From Marinobacterium jannaschii DSM 6295 (lineage in GTDB: Bacteria > Pseudomonadota > Gammaproteobacteria > Pseudomonadales > Balneatricaceae), in contig NZ_JHVJ01000010.1 in the NCBI RefSeq assembly GCF_000620085.1, positions 186,001-250,000 of the forward strand: a DNA stretch of 64,000 nucleotides, written 5' to 3'. The notes beneath the pieces are model-generated. The model saw nothing but the letters and a program-made list of their open reading frames with translations, did not search any database and was not told the origin of the DNA. How positions within the stretch are numbered: position 1 is the stretch's first letter; every line of letters begins with the position of its first letter. Position numbers and translations under genes: made by a program. This document shows positions 17,884 to 25,218 of this stretch, piece after piece.

Positions 17884-18471
17884 ATGAAAGAGTGGGATGA
17901 AAAGGCGTTTGTCGGCGGGCATCCGGTACTGGACTTTATTAATACAGTTGAGGATGTGGATAAGTCGCGAACGATCAGTCGTATTGCCCGTTGGCCGGAG
18001 TTCTGTGCCTGGGCGAACGCCTCGACGATGTTTAATAGTGAGCAACTAAATGGCCTTAAAGATCTGGCAAAGCAGACCGACACCTCAGTGATACTGCAAC
18101 GCCTGCATCGGCTGCGGGAATTGCAGTATCAGGCTTTAGCCCGGATAGCGGCAGGTGAGGGTGGACAAGAAGCTGAGCTAACTGAGCTTGAAGTGGCTAT
18201 CCGCCAGGCACTGCAGCGATCGCACTTGCAGGCGGCAGAGGCCGGTTATCTTTGGCAACCGGATCTGAATCATGAGGACTGGGTCAGTGATCTGTTGCTG
18301 CTATCGCTGGAGCACCTTTTAAGGTCAGGCCAACTTGCCAGGCTAAAACAGTGTGGCCGCTGTTCCTGGCTGTTTCTCAACAAGGGGCGGGGCAAGGGGC
18401 GTCGCTGGTGTGATATGAGTACCTGTGGCAACCGCGCCAAGCTGGAGTCATTCAGAAACAAGGAGCATTAG
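17884..18471 (+). CDS. CGNR zinc finger (ABATE domain) regulator
   Basis: About 195 residues. The N-terminal ABATE domain opens KAFVGGHPVLDFINTVED, and the C-terminal zinc finger shows CGRCSWLFLN, a basic GRGKGRRWC stretch, and CGNRAK, the namesake CGNR motif that binds DNA. Such proteins are predicted stress- or ligand-responsive transcription factors. ATG 17884 follows GGGGCTT; a TTG at 17875 is an alternative. Divergent from the hydrolase gene with twin palindromes in between. Confidence 0.92.
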   Translation: MKEWDEKAFVGGHPVLDFINTVEDVDKSRTISRIARWPEFCAWANASTMFNSEQLNGLKDLAKQTDTSVILQRLHRLRELQYQALARIAAGEGGQEAELTELEVAIRQALQRSHLQAAEAGYLWQPDLNHEDWVSDLLLLSLEHLLRSGQLARLKQCGRCSWLFLNKGRGKGRRWCDMSTCGNRAKLESFRNKEH

Positions 18472-18560
18472 CAAAAAATGGCCGCTCGCCTCTACCGCGG
18501 AATCTCCTGCGGCCGGGATCTCAGTCTGTTACAGAGCACGCTGCGGTAACGATTGCGCTG

Positions 18561-18623
18561 TCCAGTCCAGTCCAGTCCAGTCCAGTCCAGTCCAGTCCAG
18601 TCCAGTCCAGTCCAGTCCAGTCC
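18561..18623. repeat. Pentanucleotide tandem repeat (TCCAG)12
   Basis: Twelve perfect TCCAG units (18561-18620) plus TCC. A perfect 5-bp array of this length is prone to slipped-strand changes and, in a live gene, would shift frame. Here it abuts a decayed TRAP permease fragment. Confidence 0.97.
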
Positions 18624-18806
18624 GGGACCTCGATCTCGGGGCTGTTTATCGCGGGCGTTGGCCCCGGGCTGTTGATTCTGGTGATGTTCTCACGCTACTC
18701 ATACATCTATGCCAGCCTCAAGCCGATCCCGACCGTACCGCGTGCCAGCTGGCGACAGCGCCGGTTCCGCTGTCCGGCTGAAAGCGGGACTCCCGCCGAA
18801 GCCTGA
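18624..18806 (+). pseudogene. Remnant of a TRAP transporter large permease (DctM-like)
   Basis: The frame beginning right after the TCCAG array translates to 60 residues including GTSISGLFIAGVGPGLLI and a PRASWRQRRFR segment, which match the part of DctM proteins after the IPPS motif (typical pattern: ..LFIAGIVPGLLL.. then ..PRASWRERLRA..). There is no start codon, the upstream half is missing and the frame closes at 18804-18806 after unrelated residues. I read it as the decayed middle of a DctM gene; the intact DctM at 31978-33300 may or may not be its closest relative. Confidence 0.5.
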
Positions 18807-18886
18807 GACGAATCAGCTTTCCGCGCCGCCATCTGATGACTGGCAAGCTATCCTGAAGAGGTAATCAACCCCCCGGAGGTATGCCT

Positions 18887-19432
18887 ATGTTCTGGTTCAA
18901 GACAGTGGCGGCCTCCTTAGTGCTGAGTGTGCTGATGATCAGCCCGGCCGTTGAGGCTGCTTCCAGGCAGGAGATCGACGCTAAGGTGAAGGCTGCGCTC
19001 GATACGTTTTATGAAACCACGGCGGCCGGACGAGAGCTGGCTGGCAAATCCGTGGCGATGCTGGTGTTTCCGGATGTGGTCAAAGCCGGGTTCGGTATCG
19101 GTGGTGAATACGGTGAAGGTGCCTTACTGCGGAACGGCCGTACCAGCGGCTATTACAGTATTGCCTCGGCGTCGATCGGCTTTCAGTTCGGTGCCCAGGT
19201 AAAATCCGAGATTATCCTCTTTATGACATCCTCCGCGCTGAACGGCTTTCTCAGCAGTGATGGCTGGGAGGCCGGTGTTGATGGCAGTGTGGCGCTGGCC
19301 ACCCTGGGAGCCGGCGGAGAGATCGATACCCAGACGGCGCAGCAGCCAATTATCGGTTTTATCTTTTCCAATAAGGGCCTGATGTACAACCTGTCGCTGG
19401 AGGGCGCTAAGATCTCCGAAATCGCCCGTTAA
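18887..19432 (+). CDS. SYLF/Ysc84 domain lipid-binding protein, secreted
   Basis: About 181 residues. A signal peptide (FKTVAASLVLSVLMISPAVEA, cut after AEAA/VEA) precedes the SYLF domain, recognisable by RELAGKSVAMLVFPDVVKAGFGIGGEYGEGALL and later ASIGFQFGAQVKSEIILFMTSSALNGFL and VDGSVALATLGAGGE. SYLF proteins bind phosphoinositides in eukaryotes; bacterial ones are periplasmic/outer-membrane-associated with unclear roles. The GGAGG six to seven bases before ATG 18887 decides this start over ATG 18881, which is too close to it. No operon partner. Confidence 0.92.
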   Translation: MFWFKTVAASLVLSVLMISPAVEAASRQEIDAKVKAALDTFYETTAAGRELAGKSVAMLVFPDVVKAGFGIGGEYGEGALLRNGRTSGYYSIASASIGFQFGAQVKSEIILFMTSSALNGFLSSDGWEAGVDGSVALATLGAGGEIDTQTAQQPIIGFIFSNKGLMYNLSLEGAKISEIAR

Positions 19433-19531
19433 GCATAAGCGCCGGTCAGACCGGTTATGCTCCGGCTGGTCAGGGATTTAACCGCAGCGCTATAATCGCC
19501 CGCCACGATGAATTTCCAGAGGGATCGCTCT

Positions 19532-20008
19532 ATGACTCCGGCGATTAATGCCGCCAAGAAAGGCAAGGTGCAGTACCAGGTGCATGAATACCAACATGAT
19601 CCCAATGCGGAATCTTTCGGTGAGGAAGCCGCGACGCTGATGGGGCAGGACCCGGCGCGGGTATTCAAGACCCTGCTGGTGGCGATGAACGGCGATAACC
19701 GTAAGCTGGCGGTGGCCGTGGTACCGGTGGCGGGCAAGCTGGATCTGAAAGGGATGGCGAGCGCCCTGAAAGCCAAGAAAGTCGCGATGGCCGAGCCGGA
19801 CGATGCGGAGCGGGCGACCGGTTACGTGGTGGGGGGGATCAGTCCGCTGGGACAGAAAAAGCGCCTGCCTACGGTGCTGGATGACAGCGCGGCTGCATTC
19901 GACAGCATCTTTATGTCTGCCGGCCGGCGTGGGCTGGAGATCGAGATGGCGGCATCAGATCTGGTCAAGCTGACCGGTGCCGTGCTGGCACCGATCGGTC
20001 GCGGTTAA
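19532..20008 (+). CDS. ybaK: Cys-tRNA(Pro)/Cys-tRNA(Cys) deacylase YbaK
   Basis: About 158 residues of the YbaK/EbsC family, which removes cysteine mischarged on tRNA(Pro). The start MTPAINAAKKGKVQYQVHEY, the VFKTLLVAMNG strand, the conserved VVPVAGKLDLKGMASALKAKKVAMAE and the YVVGGISPLGQKKRLPTVLD block all match. ATG 19532 is preceded by AGAGGG; an upstream in-frame ATG at 19508 lacks one. Confidence 0.95.
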   Translation: MTPAINAAKKGKVQYQVHEYQHDPNAESFGEEAATLMGQDPARVFKTLLVAMNGDNRKLAVAVVPVAGKLDLKGMASALKAKKVAMAEPDDAERATGYVVGGISPLGQKKRLPTVLDDSAAAFDSIFMSAGRRGLEIEMAASDLVKLTGAVLAPIGRG

Positions 20009-20034
20009 CGCACCTATATCCGTTCGCAGGCTGC

Positions 20035-21381
20035 TTAGCTGGCCTGTTGCTCTACCGACTGCTGTTTGAACACCGCCGGTTCCAGCTGGTGCTTGCTCAG
20101 CAGCTTGTAGAAATCGGTACGGTTACGTCCGGCGATACGGGCCGCCTGTGAGGCGTTGCCTTCGGTGATCTGCAGTACCTTGCTCAGGTAGCGTTTTTCG
20201 AAGGCGCTGCGGGCATCGTTAAAGCTCGGGATTACCTGCTCCTGGTTGGCCAGCGCCTGGGCGACGGCACCTTCACTGATGATCGGTGTCGGGCTGAGGG
20301 CGGTGACCTGCTCCACCACGTTTTCCAGCTGACGTACGTTACCCGGCCAGGCGGCCTGGGCCAGCTTATGCAGGGCGCCTTTGGCCAGTCCTTTTACCTT
20401 GCTGTTATGACGCTGTGCGGCTTTCTCGACAAAGTGTCGTGCCAGCAGCGGGATATCCTCCGGGCGTTCGCGCAGGGCGGGCAGGGTGACATTGACGACG
20501 TTGAGGCGGTAGAACAGGTCTTCACGGAAGTCCTCTTCCTTCATCGCCAGCTCCAGGTCCCGGTGGGTGGCCGAAAGTACCCGCACATCAATCTTGATAT
20601 CTTCGGTACTGCCCACCGGGCGGATAGTGCGCTCCTGCAGGGCGCGCAGCAGCTTAACCTGCAGCGGCTGGGGCATATCGCCGATTTCGTCCAGAAACAG
20701 GGTGCCGCCGTCGGCCGCCTGAAACAGGCCGGTGTGGCGATTGACCGCGCCGGTGAATGCGCCTTTGGCATGACCGAACAGCTCTGACTCCAGCAGCTGC
20801 TCGGGCAGGGCACCACAGTTGATGGCGATAAAAGGCTTGTCGGCGCGGGCGGAAGCCTTGTGCAGGGCCCGCGCCAGCAGTTCCTTACCACTGCCGCTGG
20901 GGCCGCTGATCAGCACGCTGACATCGGAACGGGCAATTCGCTGCACCTGGTCCAGCACCTGGTCCATGGCATCGCTGCGGGCGATGATCTCCTTGCGCCA
21001 GTCCGCGCAGCGATTACGCTTGCCCTCCAGGGCGGAGTCGATGGTCTCCAGCAGCTGCTCGCGGTCGATCGGTTTGGTCAGGAAGCCAAAGACGCCCTGC
21101 TGGGTAGCGGTCACGGCTTCAGGAATCGAGCCGTGGGCGGTGATAATCACCACCGGCAGTTCCGGTCGCAGCTTCTGCACTGTGCTGAACAGCGCCATAC
21201 CATCCATCCCTTCCATACGCAGGTCGGTGAGGATCATATCGACGCTGTCATCCAGTTGGGTCAGTGCAACGCGTGCGCTTTCGGCACAGGTGACCTGATA
21301 GCCGCTGGCTTCCAGTCGAATACTTAATAATTTCAACAGCGATGGATCGTCATCCACCAGCAGGATATGGCCCTGGCTCAT
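20035..21381 (-). CDS. glrR: Sigma-54-dependent response regulator GlrR
   Basis: 448 residues. Receiver domain (1-120) with VDDDP and phospho-acceptor Asp53 in ILTDLRMEGMDGM; AAA+ domain (about 140-370) with Walker A GPSGSGKE, the sigma-54 contact loop GAFTGA and Walker B GTLFLDEIGD; Fis-type C-terminal helix-turn-helix (EGNASQAARIAGRNRTDFYKLL). The order glrK - qseG-like lipoprotein - glrR, all minus strand and overlapping, matches the enterobacterial glrK-qseG-glrR operon, where GlrR activates sigma-54 promoters through TGTC-N10-GACA sites. Such sites occur upstream of this operon (24052-24134). Confidence 0.93.
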   Translation of the reverse strand: MSQGHILLVDDDPSLLKLLSIRLEASGYQVTCAESARVALTQLDDSVDMILTDLRMEGMDGMALFSTVQKLRPELPVVIITAHGSIPEAVTATQQGVFGFLTKPIDREQLLETIDSALEGKRNRCADWRKEIIARSDAMDQVLDQVQRIARSDVSVLISGPSGSGKELLARALHKASARADKPFIAINCGALPEQLLESELFGHAKGAFTGAVNRHTGLFQAADGGTLFLDEIGDMPQPLQVKLLRALQERTIRPVGSTEDIKIDVRVLSATHRDLELAMKEEDFREDLFYRLNVVNVTLPALRERPEDIPLLARHFVEKAAQRHNSKVKGLAKGALHKLAQAAWPGNVRQLENVVEQVTALSPTPIISEGAVAQALANQEQVIPSFNDARSAFEKRYLSKVLQITEGNASQAARIAGRNRTDFYKLLSKHQLEPAVFKQQSVEQQAS

Positions 21382-21935
21382 TGGATCTGCTCTCGCTCCT
21401 GTTCAAGTTCACTTTCGATCGCCGTCAGTGCTTCGATCTGACGGCGCAGACGGTGGATAATGCCCTGTTGTTTCTCGTCATTCTGGCGCCGTGCCAGCAA
21501 GAGTTCGGTCTGCTTCTTCCGCAGCAGCAGGTAACGGTCGCCGACGCAGGCTTCATGGTCGCGCAGGCCCTGCTTGTTGTACTGCACCAGTGCAGCGGCC
21601 AGAGAGTTGCTGTCGGAAGATACTTGGGACAGCAACAGGGCGGTCTGGGCATAGTCCTGCGCCTTGCGTGATTCACTCAGCATGCTCTGGCGTTCGCCCT
21701 CAGCGGCCTGGATAAAGCGCAGTTCGCGGGCCAGCAGATTGAGGTGACGTTTGCCGGCGATATAGCAGAACAGCTGCTTTTGCTGCTTGGGTTCCACGAC
21801 CGTGGGCTGCTTGCTTTGGCTGTTCGCTGCCGCGGCGGCCTTGTTGCCGTCAGCGCTGTTGTCCTGGGGCTTCAGGGGCAGCTGACAGCCGCCGAGCAGC
21901 AGCAGAGGGAGCAGGCAGGATAGTGTCTTTCTCAT
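21378..21935 (-). CDS. qseG: QseG-like outer-membrane lipoprotein
   Basis: 185 residues. The lipobox is LLLLGGC (Cys17), preceded by a charged and hydrophobic signal peptide. The mature part is charged and Gln/Arg-rich with predicted coiled coil near the C-terminus (RRQIEALTAIESELEQEREQI). In enterobacteria QseG (YfhG) sits between glrK and glrR and physically binds GlrK to raise its activity. Sequence similarity is weak by eye, so the assignment leans on position, size and lipoprotein nature. The stop overlaps the glrR start by four bases (ATGA). Confidence 0.75.
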   Translation of the reverse strand: MRKTLSCLLPLLLLGGCQLPLKPQDNSADGNKAAAAANSQSKQPTVVEPKQQKQLFCYIAGKRHLNLLARELRFIQAAEGERQSMLSESRKAQDYAQTALLLSQVSSDSNSLAAALVQYNKQGLRDHEACVGDRYLLLRKKQTELLLARRQNDEKQQGIIHRLRRQIEALTAIESELEQEREQIQ

Positions 21936-21938
21936 GAT

Positions 21939-23369
21939 TCAATTAGCGTCATTCAGTGTTAGGCGGAAACAGACCCGGTTGTCGGCGTTGTATTTGAGGC
22001 TTAGTTCGGCCCCCAGCGCTTCCGCCGCATCGCGGGCGATACTCAGCCCGATTCCAGAGCCCTTAACCGGGCCGGAGCGTTTGTTTTTACCCTGATAAAA
22101 GGGGTCGAACAGCCGCGGCAGATCCTCGTCCGGAATCGTCGGTCCGCTGTTCTCCACATCGATCATCAGCTGGTCTTCGGCCTTATTCAGGGCAATATTC
22201 AGTTTGCCCCGGTCGGTGCCGTACTGGGCGGCATTGGAGATCAGGTTACTGATCACCCGCAGCAGCATCGCCCGGTCGGTAGGCCAGTATACCTCGTCGG
22301 GAGGCAGACTGACCTGAATCTCTTTCTGGTTGAGGAGCAGACGGTTGGGATCGAGTGCCTCGCGCATCAGGGTACGGATCGCCTGGGGTTGCATATCCAC
22401 CGGCTCATACTGCTGCATGCGATTGTAGTCGAGCAGTTGTTCAATCAGCGACTGCAGCTGGCGGGCACCCTGTTGCAGCAGGTTGACGATCTCCTGTTGC
22501 TCGGGGCTGAGCTCTCCGGCGACCCCTTCGGCCAGCAAGTCGGAGCCTTCGCGCAGTGTGGTCAGCGGGGTTTTCAGCTCGTGCGACATATGACGCAGGA
22601 AGCGTTGTTTCTCGGTTTCAGCGGCCTGCAGCTGTTCGCTGAGCCAGTCCAGCTGCTGGTTCAGCGCTTCCAGCTCTTTGGGCCCGCCAATACGCCGTCC
22701 CTGGCTGCGTTCGCCGCCGCCCAGGGCCTTGATACGTCCCGCCAGCAATCGCACCGGGCGGGTCAGCCGGGCAGTGAAGAACAGGATCAGCACGGCGGAC
22801 AGGCTGATCAGCAGCGCCGACAGCATAATCAGTTTCTGCTGGGTATCCTGGGCTTTCTGGTTCAGCGCCTTCAGCCGCTGGTTCAGTTCGGACTCCAGCT
22901 GTTCATTGAGGGCCGCTGTCCGTGACAGCAGGGCGCGGGCGTTCTCCTCCACGGCCTGCAGTTTCTCCAGCTCCATCAGGGTACTTTGCAGGGGCTCGCT
23001 GGCGCTGCTTTTTTCCAGGATAAAGCTCTGCACCGCCAGCAGCTTGTGATACTCACTGACCTGCTGTTTCAGGCGTTCGAGGATATCGTCCCGGCGCAGT
23101 ATCTGATACTGGCGGGCGGCGCGGTTCACATTCTCGGCCAGCCTCAGCAACTGCTGGCCGCGCTGGCTCATCTCCAGCGTATGCTGGGCAATGGTGCGGC
23201 CCTGCTGCGACTGTTTGACCAGGGCATTACCCGCCTGATAGAGCAACACGCCCAGTGGCGTGACGACCAGCAGGAATGCCAACAGGATCTGTTGGGTCAG
23301 TGAAGCGGAACGCCAGAAATTGGATGACTTGGGCATGTACAGCTGATTAAAAATTGAACGGGTGCGCAT
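21939..23369 (-). CDS. glrK: Sensor histidine kinase GlrK
   Basis: 476 residues. Two membrane segments (about 26-46 and 178-200) flank a periplasmic helical domain; a HAMP-like linker and coiled coil lead to the H-box FLRHMSHELKTPLTTLREGSDLL, N-box VISNLISNAAQYG, and G2 region KGSGIGLSIARDAAEALG. This is an intact-looking kinase for the adjacent GlrR. The ATG at 23369 lacks an obvious ribosome-binding site; an internal ATG at 23336 is possible. The 264 bases upstream carry a terminator and other hairpins, which implies either a separate glrK promoter or readthrough from the EF-hand gene. Confidence 0.92.
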   Translation of the reverse strand: MRTRSIFNQLYMPKSSNFWRSASLTQQILLAFLLVVTPLGVLLYQAGNALVKQSQQGRTIAQHTLEMSQRGQQLLRLAENVNRAARQYQILRRDDILERLKQQVSEYHKLLAVQSFILEKSSASEPLQSTLMELEKLQAVEENARALLSRTAALNEQLESELNQRLKALNQKAQDTQQKLIMLSALLISLSAVLILFFTARLTRPVRLLAGRIKALGGGERSQGRRIGGPKELEALNQQLDWLSEQLQAAETEKQRFLRHMSHELKTPLTTLREGSDLLAEGVAGELSPEQQEIVNLLQQGARQLQSLIEQLLDYNRMQQYEPVDMQPQAIRTLMREALDPNRLLLNQKEIQVSLPPDEVYWPTDRAMLLRVISNLISNAAQYGTDRGKLNIALNKAEDQLMIDVENSGPTIPDEDLPRLFDPFYQGKNKRSGPVKGSGIGLSIARDAAEALGAELSLKYNADNRVCFRLTLNDAN

Positions 23370-23633
23370 TATCTACCAAACCCGGGATGAGGTTAAGTGT
23401 TTTTGCCAGATCGTGGTCACAGTGGAGGCCTCCGGAAAAAGGTAGGGCCGCAGCGAAAGAGGGGGTGCTGCGGCCCTTCAGGGGATAGACAGGAAACCCT
23501 CTGGAGGGTAGGGGATGGGATCGGGTCACCTGTCCGGTCTGCGCTGGCCAGTCAAAAACCATCGCAGTACCTAACGTCTGGGGGGACGTCAGATAAAGTA
23601 CCTTTGCGCGCCGGGGCGCACAAAGTGTGTCTT
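23370..23633 (-). other. Structured leader / candidate sRNA between the EF-hand gene and glrK
   Basis: Read on the minus strand, this 264-base stretch contains a strong GC hairpin right after the EF-hand stop (23602-23625), a small ACCCT/AGGGT hairpin near 23495-23510, and a 10-bp GC stem followed by TACCTTTTT (23435-23476). Enterobacteria carry the sRNA gene glmY at this exact spot upstream of glrK. I see no sequence similarity to GlmY or GlmZ, but the terminator and structure leave room for a 3'-UTR-derived RNA. Confidence 0.35.
23435..23476 (-). terminator. Intrinsic terminator upstream of glrK
   Basis: Stem GGGCCGCAGC / GCTGCGGCCC (23445-23454 and 23467-23476) with a purine-rich loop; on the minus strand it is followed by TACC and a run of five T. 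It would end transcripts coming from the EF-hand gene about 190 bases after its stop codon. Confidence 0.7.
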
Positions 23634-23891
23634 TCAGGACACCAGGACGGAAAACTCCTCCTGGGTCAGGTAACCGTCTTTATTGGCATCGACTTCTTCA
23701 AACTGTTTGACCAGTGCAGGAACTTCCTGCGCTTCCGGGATACTAATCTTGCCGTCAGCGTCTTTATCCAGCGCGGTGAATGCGCTGCTGGCGGATACCG
23801 GTGCGTCGATAGTTTCAGCGCTATCCTGCGCAAACGCTGTCAGTGGAGCAGTAAGAACAAGAGCGGTTAAAACGACAGCAGAAACTTTCAT
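23634..23891 (-). CDS. Small secreted EF-hand calcium-binding protein
   Basis: 85 residues. Signal peptide MKVSAVVLTALVLTAPLTAF with AFA-Q cleavage, then two canonical 12-residue EF loops: 42-53 (DKDADGKISIPE) and 68-79 (DANKDGYLTQEE), each with Asp/Asn at 1, 3, 5, Gly at 6 and Glu at 12. It should bind Ca2+ in the periplasm or outside. AAGGAGAAGCACC precedes the ATG. It stands directly upstream of the glrK-qseG-glrR operon and has a sigma-54-like promoter with GlrR-type sites upstream, so it is a probable GlrR target and possibly part of the envelope signal itself. Confidence 0.93.
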   Translation of the reverse strand: MKVSAVVLTALVLTAPLTAFAQDSAETIDAPVSASSAFTALDKDADGKISIPEAQEVPALVKQFEEVDANKDGYLTQEEFSVLVS

Positions 23892-23941
23892 GGTGCTTCT
23901 CCTTGTTGATGAACATGTTGAATAAGAGCTGTCTGGTATAT

Positions 23942-23957
23942 AGCGAAGTCCGTGCCA
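23942..23957 (-). promoter_or_regulatory. Sigma-54 promoter for the EF-hand gene
   Basis: On the minus strand the sequence is TGGCACGGACTTCGCT, against the consensus TGGCACGNNNNTTGCW: one mismatch (TCGC for TTGC) with correct GG-to-GC spacing. Predicted transcription start is near 23931, giving a leader of about 40 bases to the ATG at 23891. Confidence 0.7.
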
Positions 23958-24051
23958 GTTTTTAAAAGTCGTTTTAAATCAATTGCTTATATTTTTTCTG
24001 ATGCGAAGGCGGGATTCTCGGGCAAAAGATGCCTGAAAACAGAGTGAATAC

Positions 24052-24134
24052 TGTCGCATAATGGCGACATTAATCTGCTGTTCATTTTATATTTCAAATA
24101 AAACAAAGAGTTAGGTTGTTTCTGATCGGCGACA
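24052..24134 (-). promoter_or_regulatory. GlrR-type upstream activating sites
   Basis: A perfect TGTC-N10-GACA site lies at 24052-24069 (TGTCGC-ATAATG-GCGACA) and a one-mismatch site at 24117-24134 (TGTT-N10-GACA, also ending GCGACA). A further GCGACA half-site is at 24161-24166. Centres are about 130 and 195 bp upstream of the predicted EF-hand start site, normal for sigma-54 enhancers. TGTC-N10-GACA is the motif reported for GlrR at enterobacterial glmY/glmZ. Confidence 0.6.
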
Positions 24135-24178
24135 GCAGAGGCCGGGTTGGGGTGTAAATAGCGACAGATGCAGCAAAT

Positions 24179-24205
24179 CCCCCTGCCAGCAGGTGCGGCA
24201 GGGGG
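24179..24205 (-). terminator. Hairpin downstream of the FAH-family gene
   Basis: Perfect 9-bp stem CCCCCTGCC / GGCAGGGGG (24179-24187, 24197-24205), 12 bases after the stop codon of the minus-strand hydrolase. The following T-tract is weak (ATTTGC). Confidence 0.55.
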
Positions 24206-24216
24206 CTCAGGCGTCT

Positions 24217-25083
24217 TCAGTACAGCGGGGTATCTTCCGGCTCTTCGATGACCGGGTTGCTGAGACGGCCAATACCTTCGATTTCGACGGTAACCCGGTC
24301 TCCCGGTTTCATATAGCCGCGGGGTTTCATCTTTACGCCGACGCCGGAGCAGGTGCCGGTGGCGATTACATCTCCCGGTTCCAGCGTACAGACCTGAGTA
24401 AGAGTTTCCACCAGCTGATAACAGTCGAAGATCAGCTGATCGGTGTTGGAGTGCTGGCGCAGTTCCCCATTCACCCAGGTGCGCAGTGCCAGCGTATGCG
24501 GATCGAGTGCGTCGGCGGTGACAATCCAGGGCCCCATCGGCCCGTGGGTATCAAACGACTTGCCCAGCGTCCAGGTGGGCGCCTTTATCTGCCAGTCGCG
24601 AACTGAGACATCGTTGACGATGGTATAACCGGCGATCACCCTGTGCGCCTGGTCTCGCGGCACATGGCGGCAACGCTTACCAATCACCAGCGCCAGCTCG
24701 CCCTCATAGTCCAGTTTTTCCGACAGGCGCGGCCGGTGAATCGCTTCATCCGGGCCGATGACACAACTGTTCTGCTTGTTGAAGATGGTTGGAAACTGAG
24801 GTGTCTCCAGTCCGGTCTCTTCAATATGATCGGCATAGTTAAGACCCACGCCGAGGTATTTGTCCGGCTTCTGTACCGGTGCCAGCAGGGTAACCTCAGA
24901 CAACGGGATGGCGCTTGCGCTGGCGCAGAGTTGCTGCAGACGTTGTGGTTCGTCCAGGCTCAGGCTGAGCAGTTCGGGCATCTGGTCGGGCAGGGCCGGA
25001 TCTGCTGTCGCACTGTAAACCTTATCGTCTGCGACGATGCCCGCATGAGTCTTGTCCTGATAGCGAAAGGTAGCCAGCTTCAT
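24217..25083 (-). CDS. Fumarylacetoacetate hydrolase family protein
   Basis: 288 residues. The FAH fold region shows YLGVGLNYADHIEETG, the metal-site segments DYEGELALVIGK and VSVRDWQIKAPTWTLGKSFDTHGPMGPWI, and the C-terminal LEPGDVIATGTCSGVG. FAH-family enzymes are Mg/Mn-dependent hydrolases, decarboxylases or isomerases acting on acylpyruvates and related diketo acids in aromatic or sugar-acid catabolism. It stands alone; the substrate cannot be named from context. The amino-terminal LATFRYQDKTHAGIV is the short extra domain common in this group. Confidence 0.93.
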   Translation of the reverse strand: MKLATFRYQDKTHAGIVADDKVYSATADPALPDQMPELLSLSLDEPQRLQQLCASASAIPLSEVTLLAPVQKPDKYLGVGLNYADHIEETGLETPQFPTIFNKQNSCVIGPDEAIHRPRLSEKLDYEGELALVIGKRCRHVPRDQAHRVIAGYTIVNDVSVRDWQIKAPTWTLGKSFDTHGPMGPWIVTADALDPHTLALRTWVNGELRQHSNTDQLIFDCYQLVETLTQVCTLEPGDVIATGTCSGVGVKMKPRGYMKPGDRVTVEIEGIGRLSNPVIEEPEDTPLY

Positions 25084-25218
25084 CGGAACTCCTTTGTCTG
25101 ATTTGCATTGCTGCTTATAAGCGTTTGCCGCCTATTTTGAAGCACTACGAAACTTGTCGCTATAAAAACAATCTATGCTTTGATGCATTCACGGTCGCTC
25201 AATAAGGGGAGTGTAGAG

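Noticed and set aside
18561-18623. CRISPR-like or origin-like repeat
   Set aside because: The unit is only 5 bp with no spacers or DnaA boxes; it is a simple sequence repeat.
18425-18781. A plus-strand frame running through the TCCAG repeat (repeating QSSPV peptide)
   Set aside because: It starts inside the CGNR gene, has no ribosome-binding site, and its repeat-coded part is just the pentanucleotide array; the better frame downstream is the DctM remnant.
23370-23633. Direct homologue of GlmY or GlmZ sRNA
   Set aside because: No recognisable similarity to the known GlmY/GlmZ sequence or their terminators; only position and structure are suggestive.
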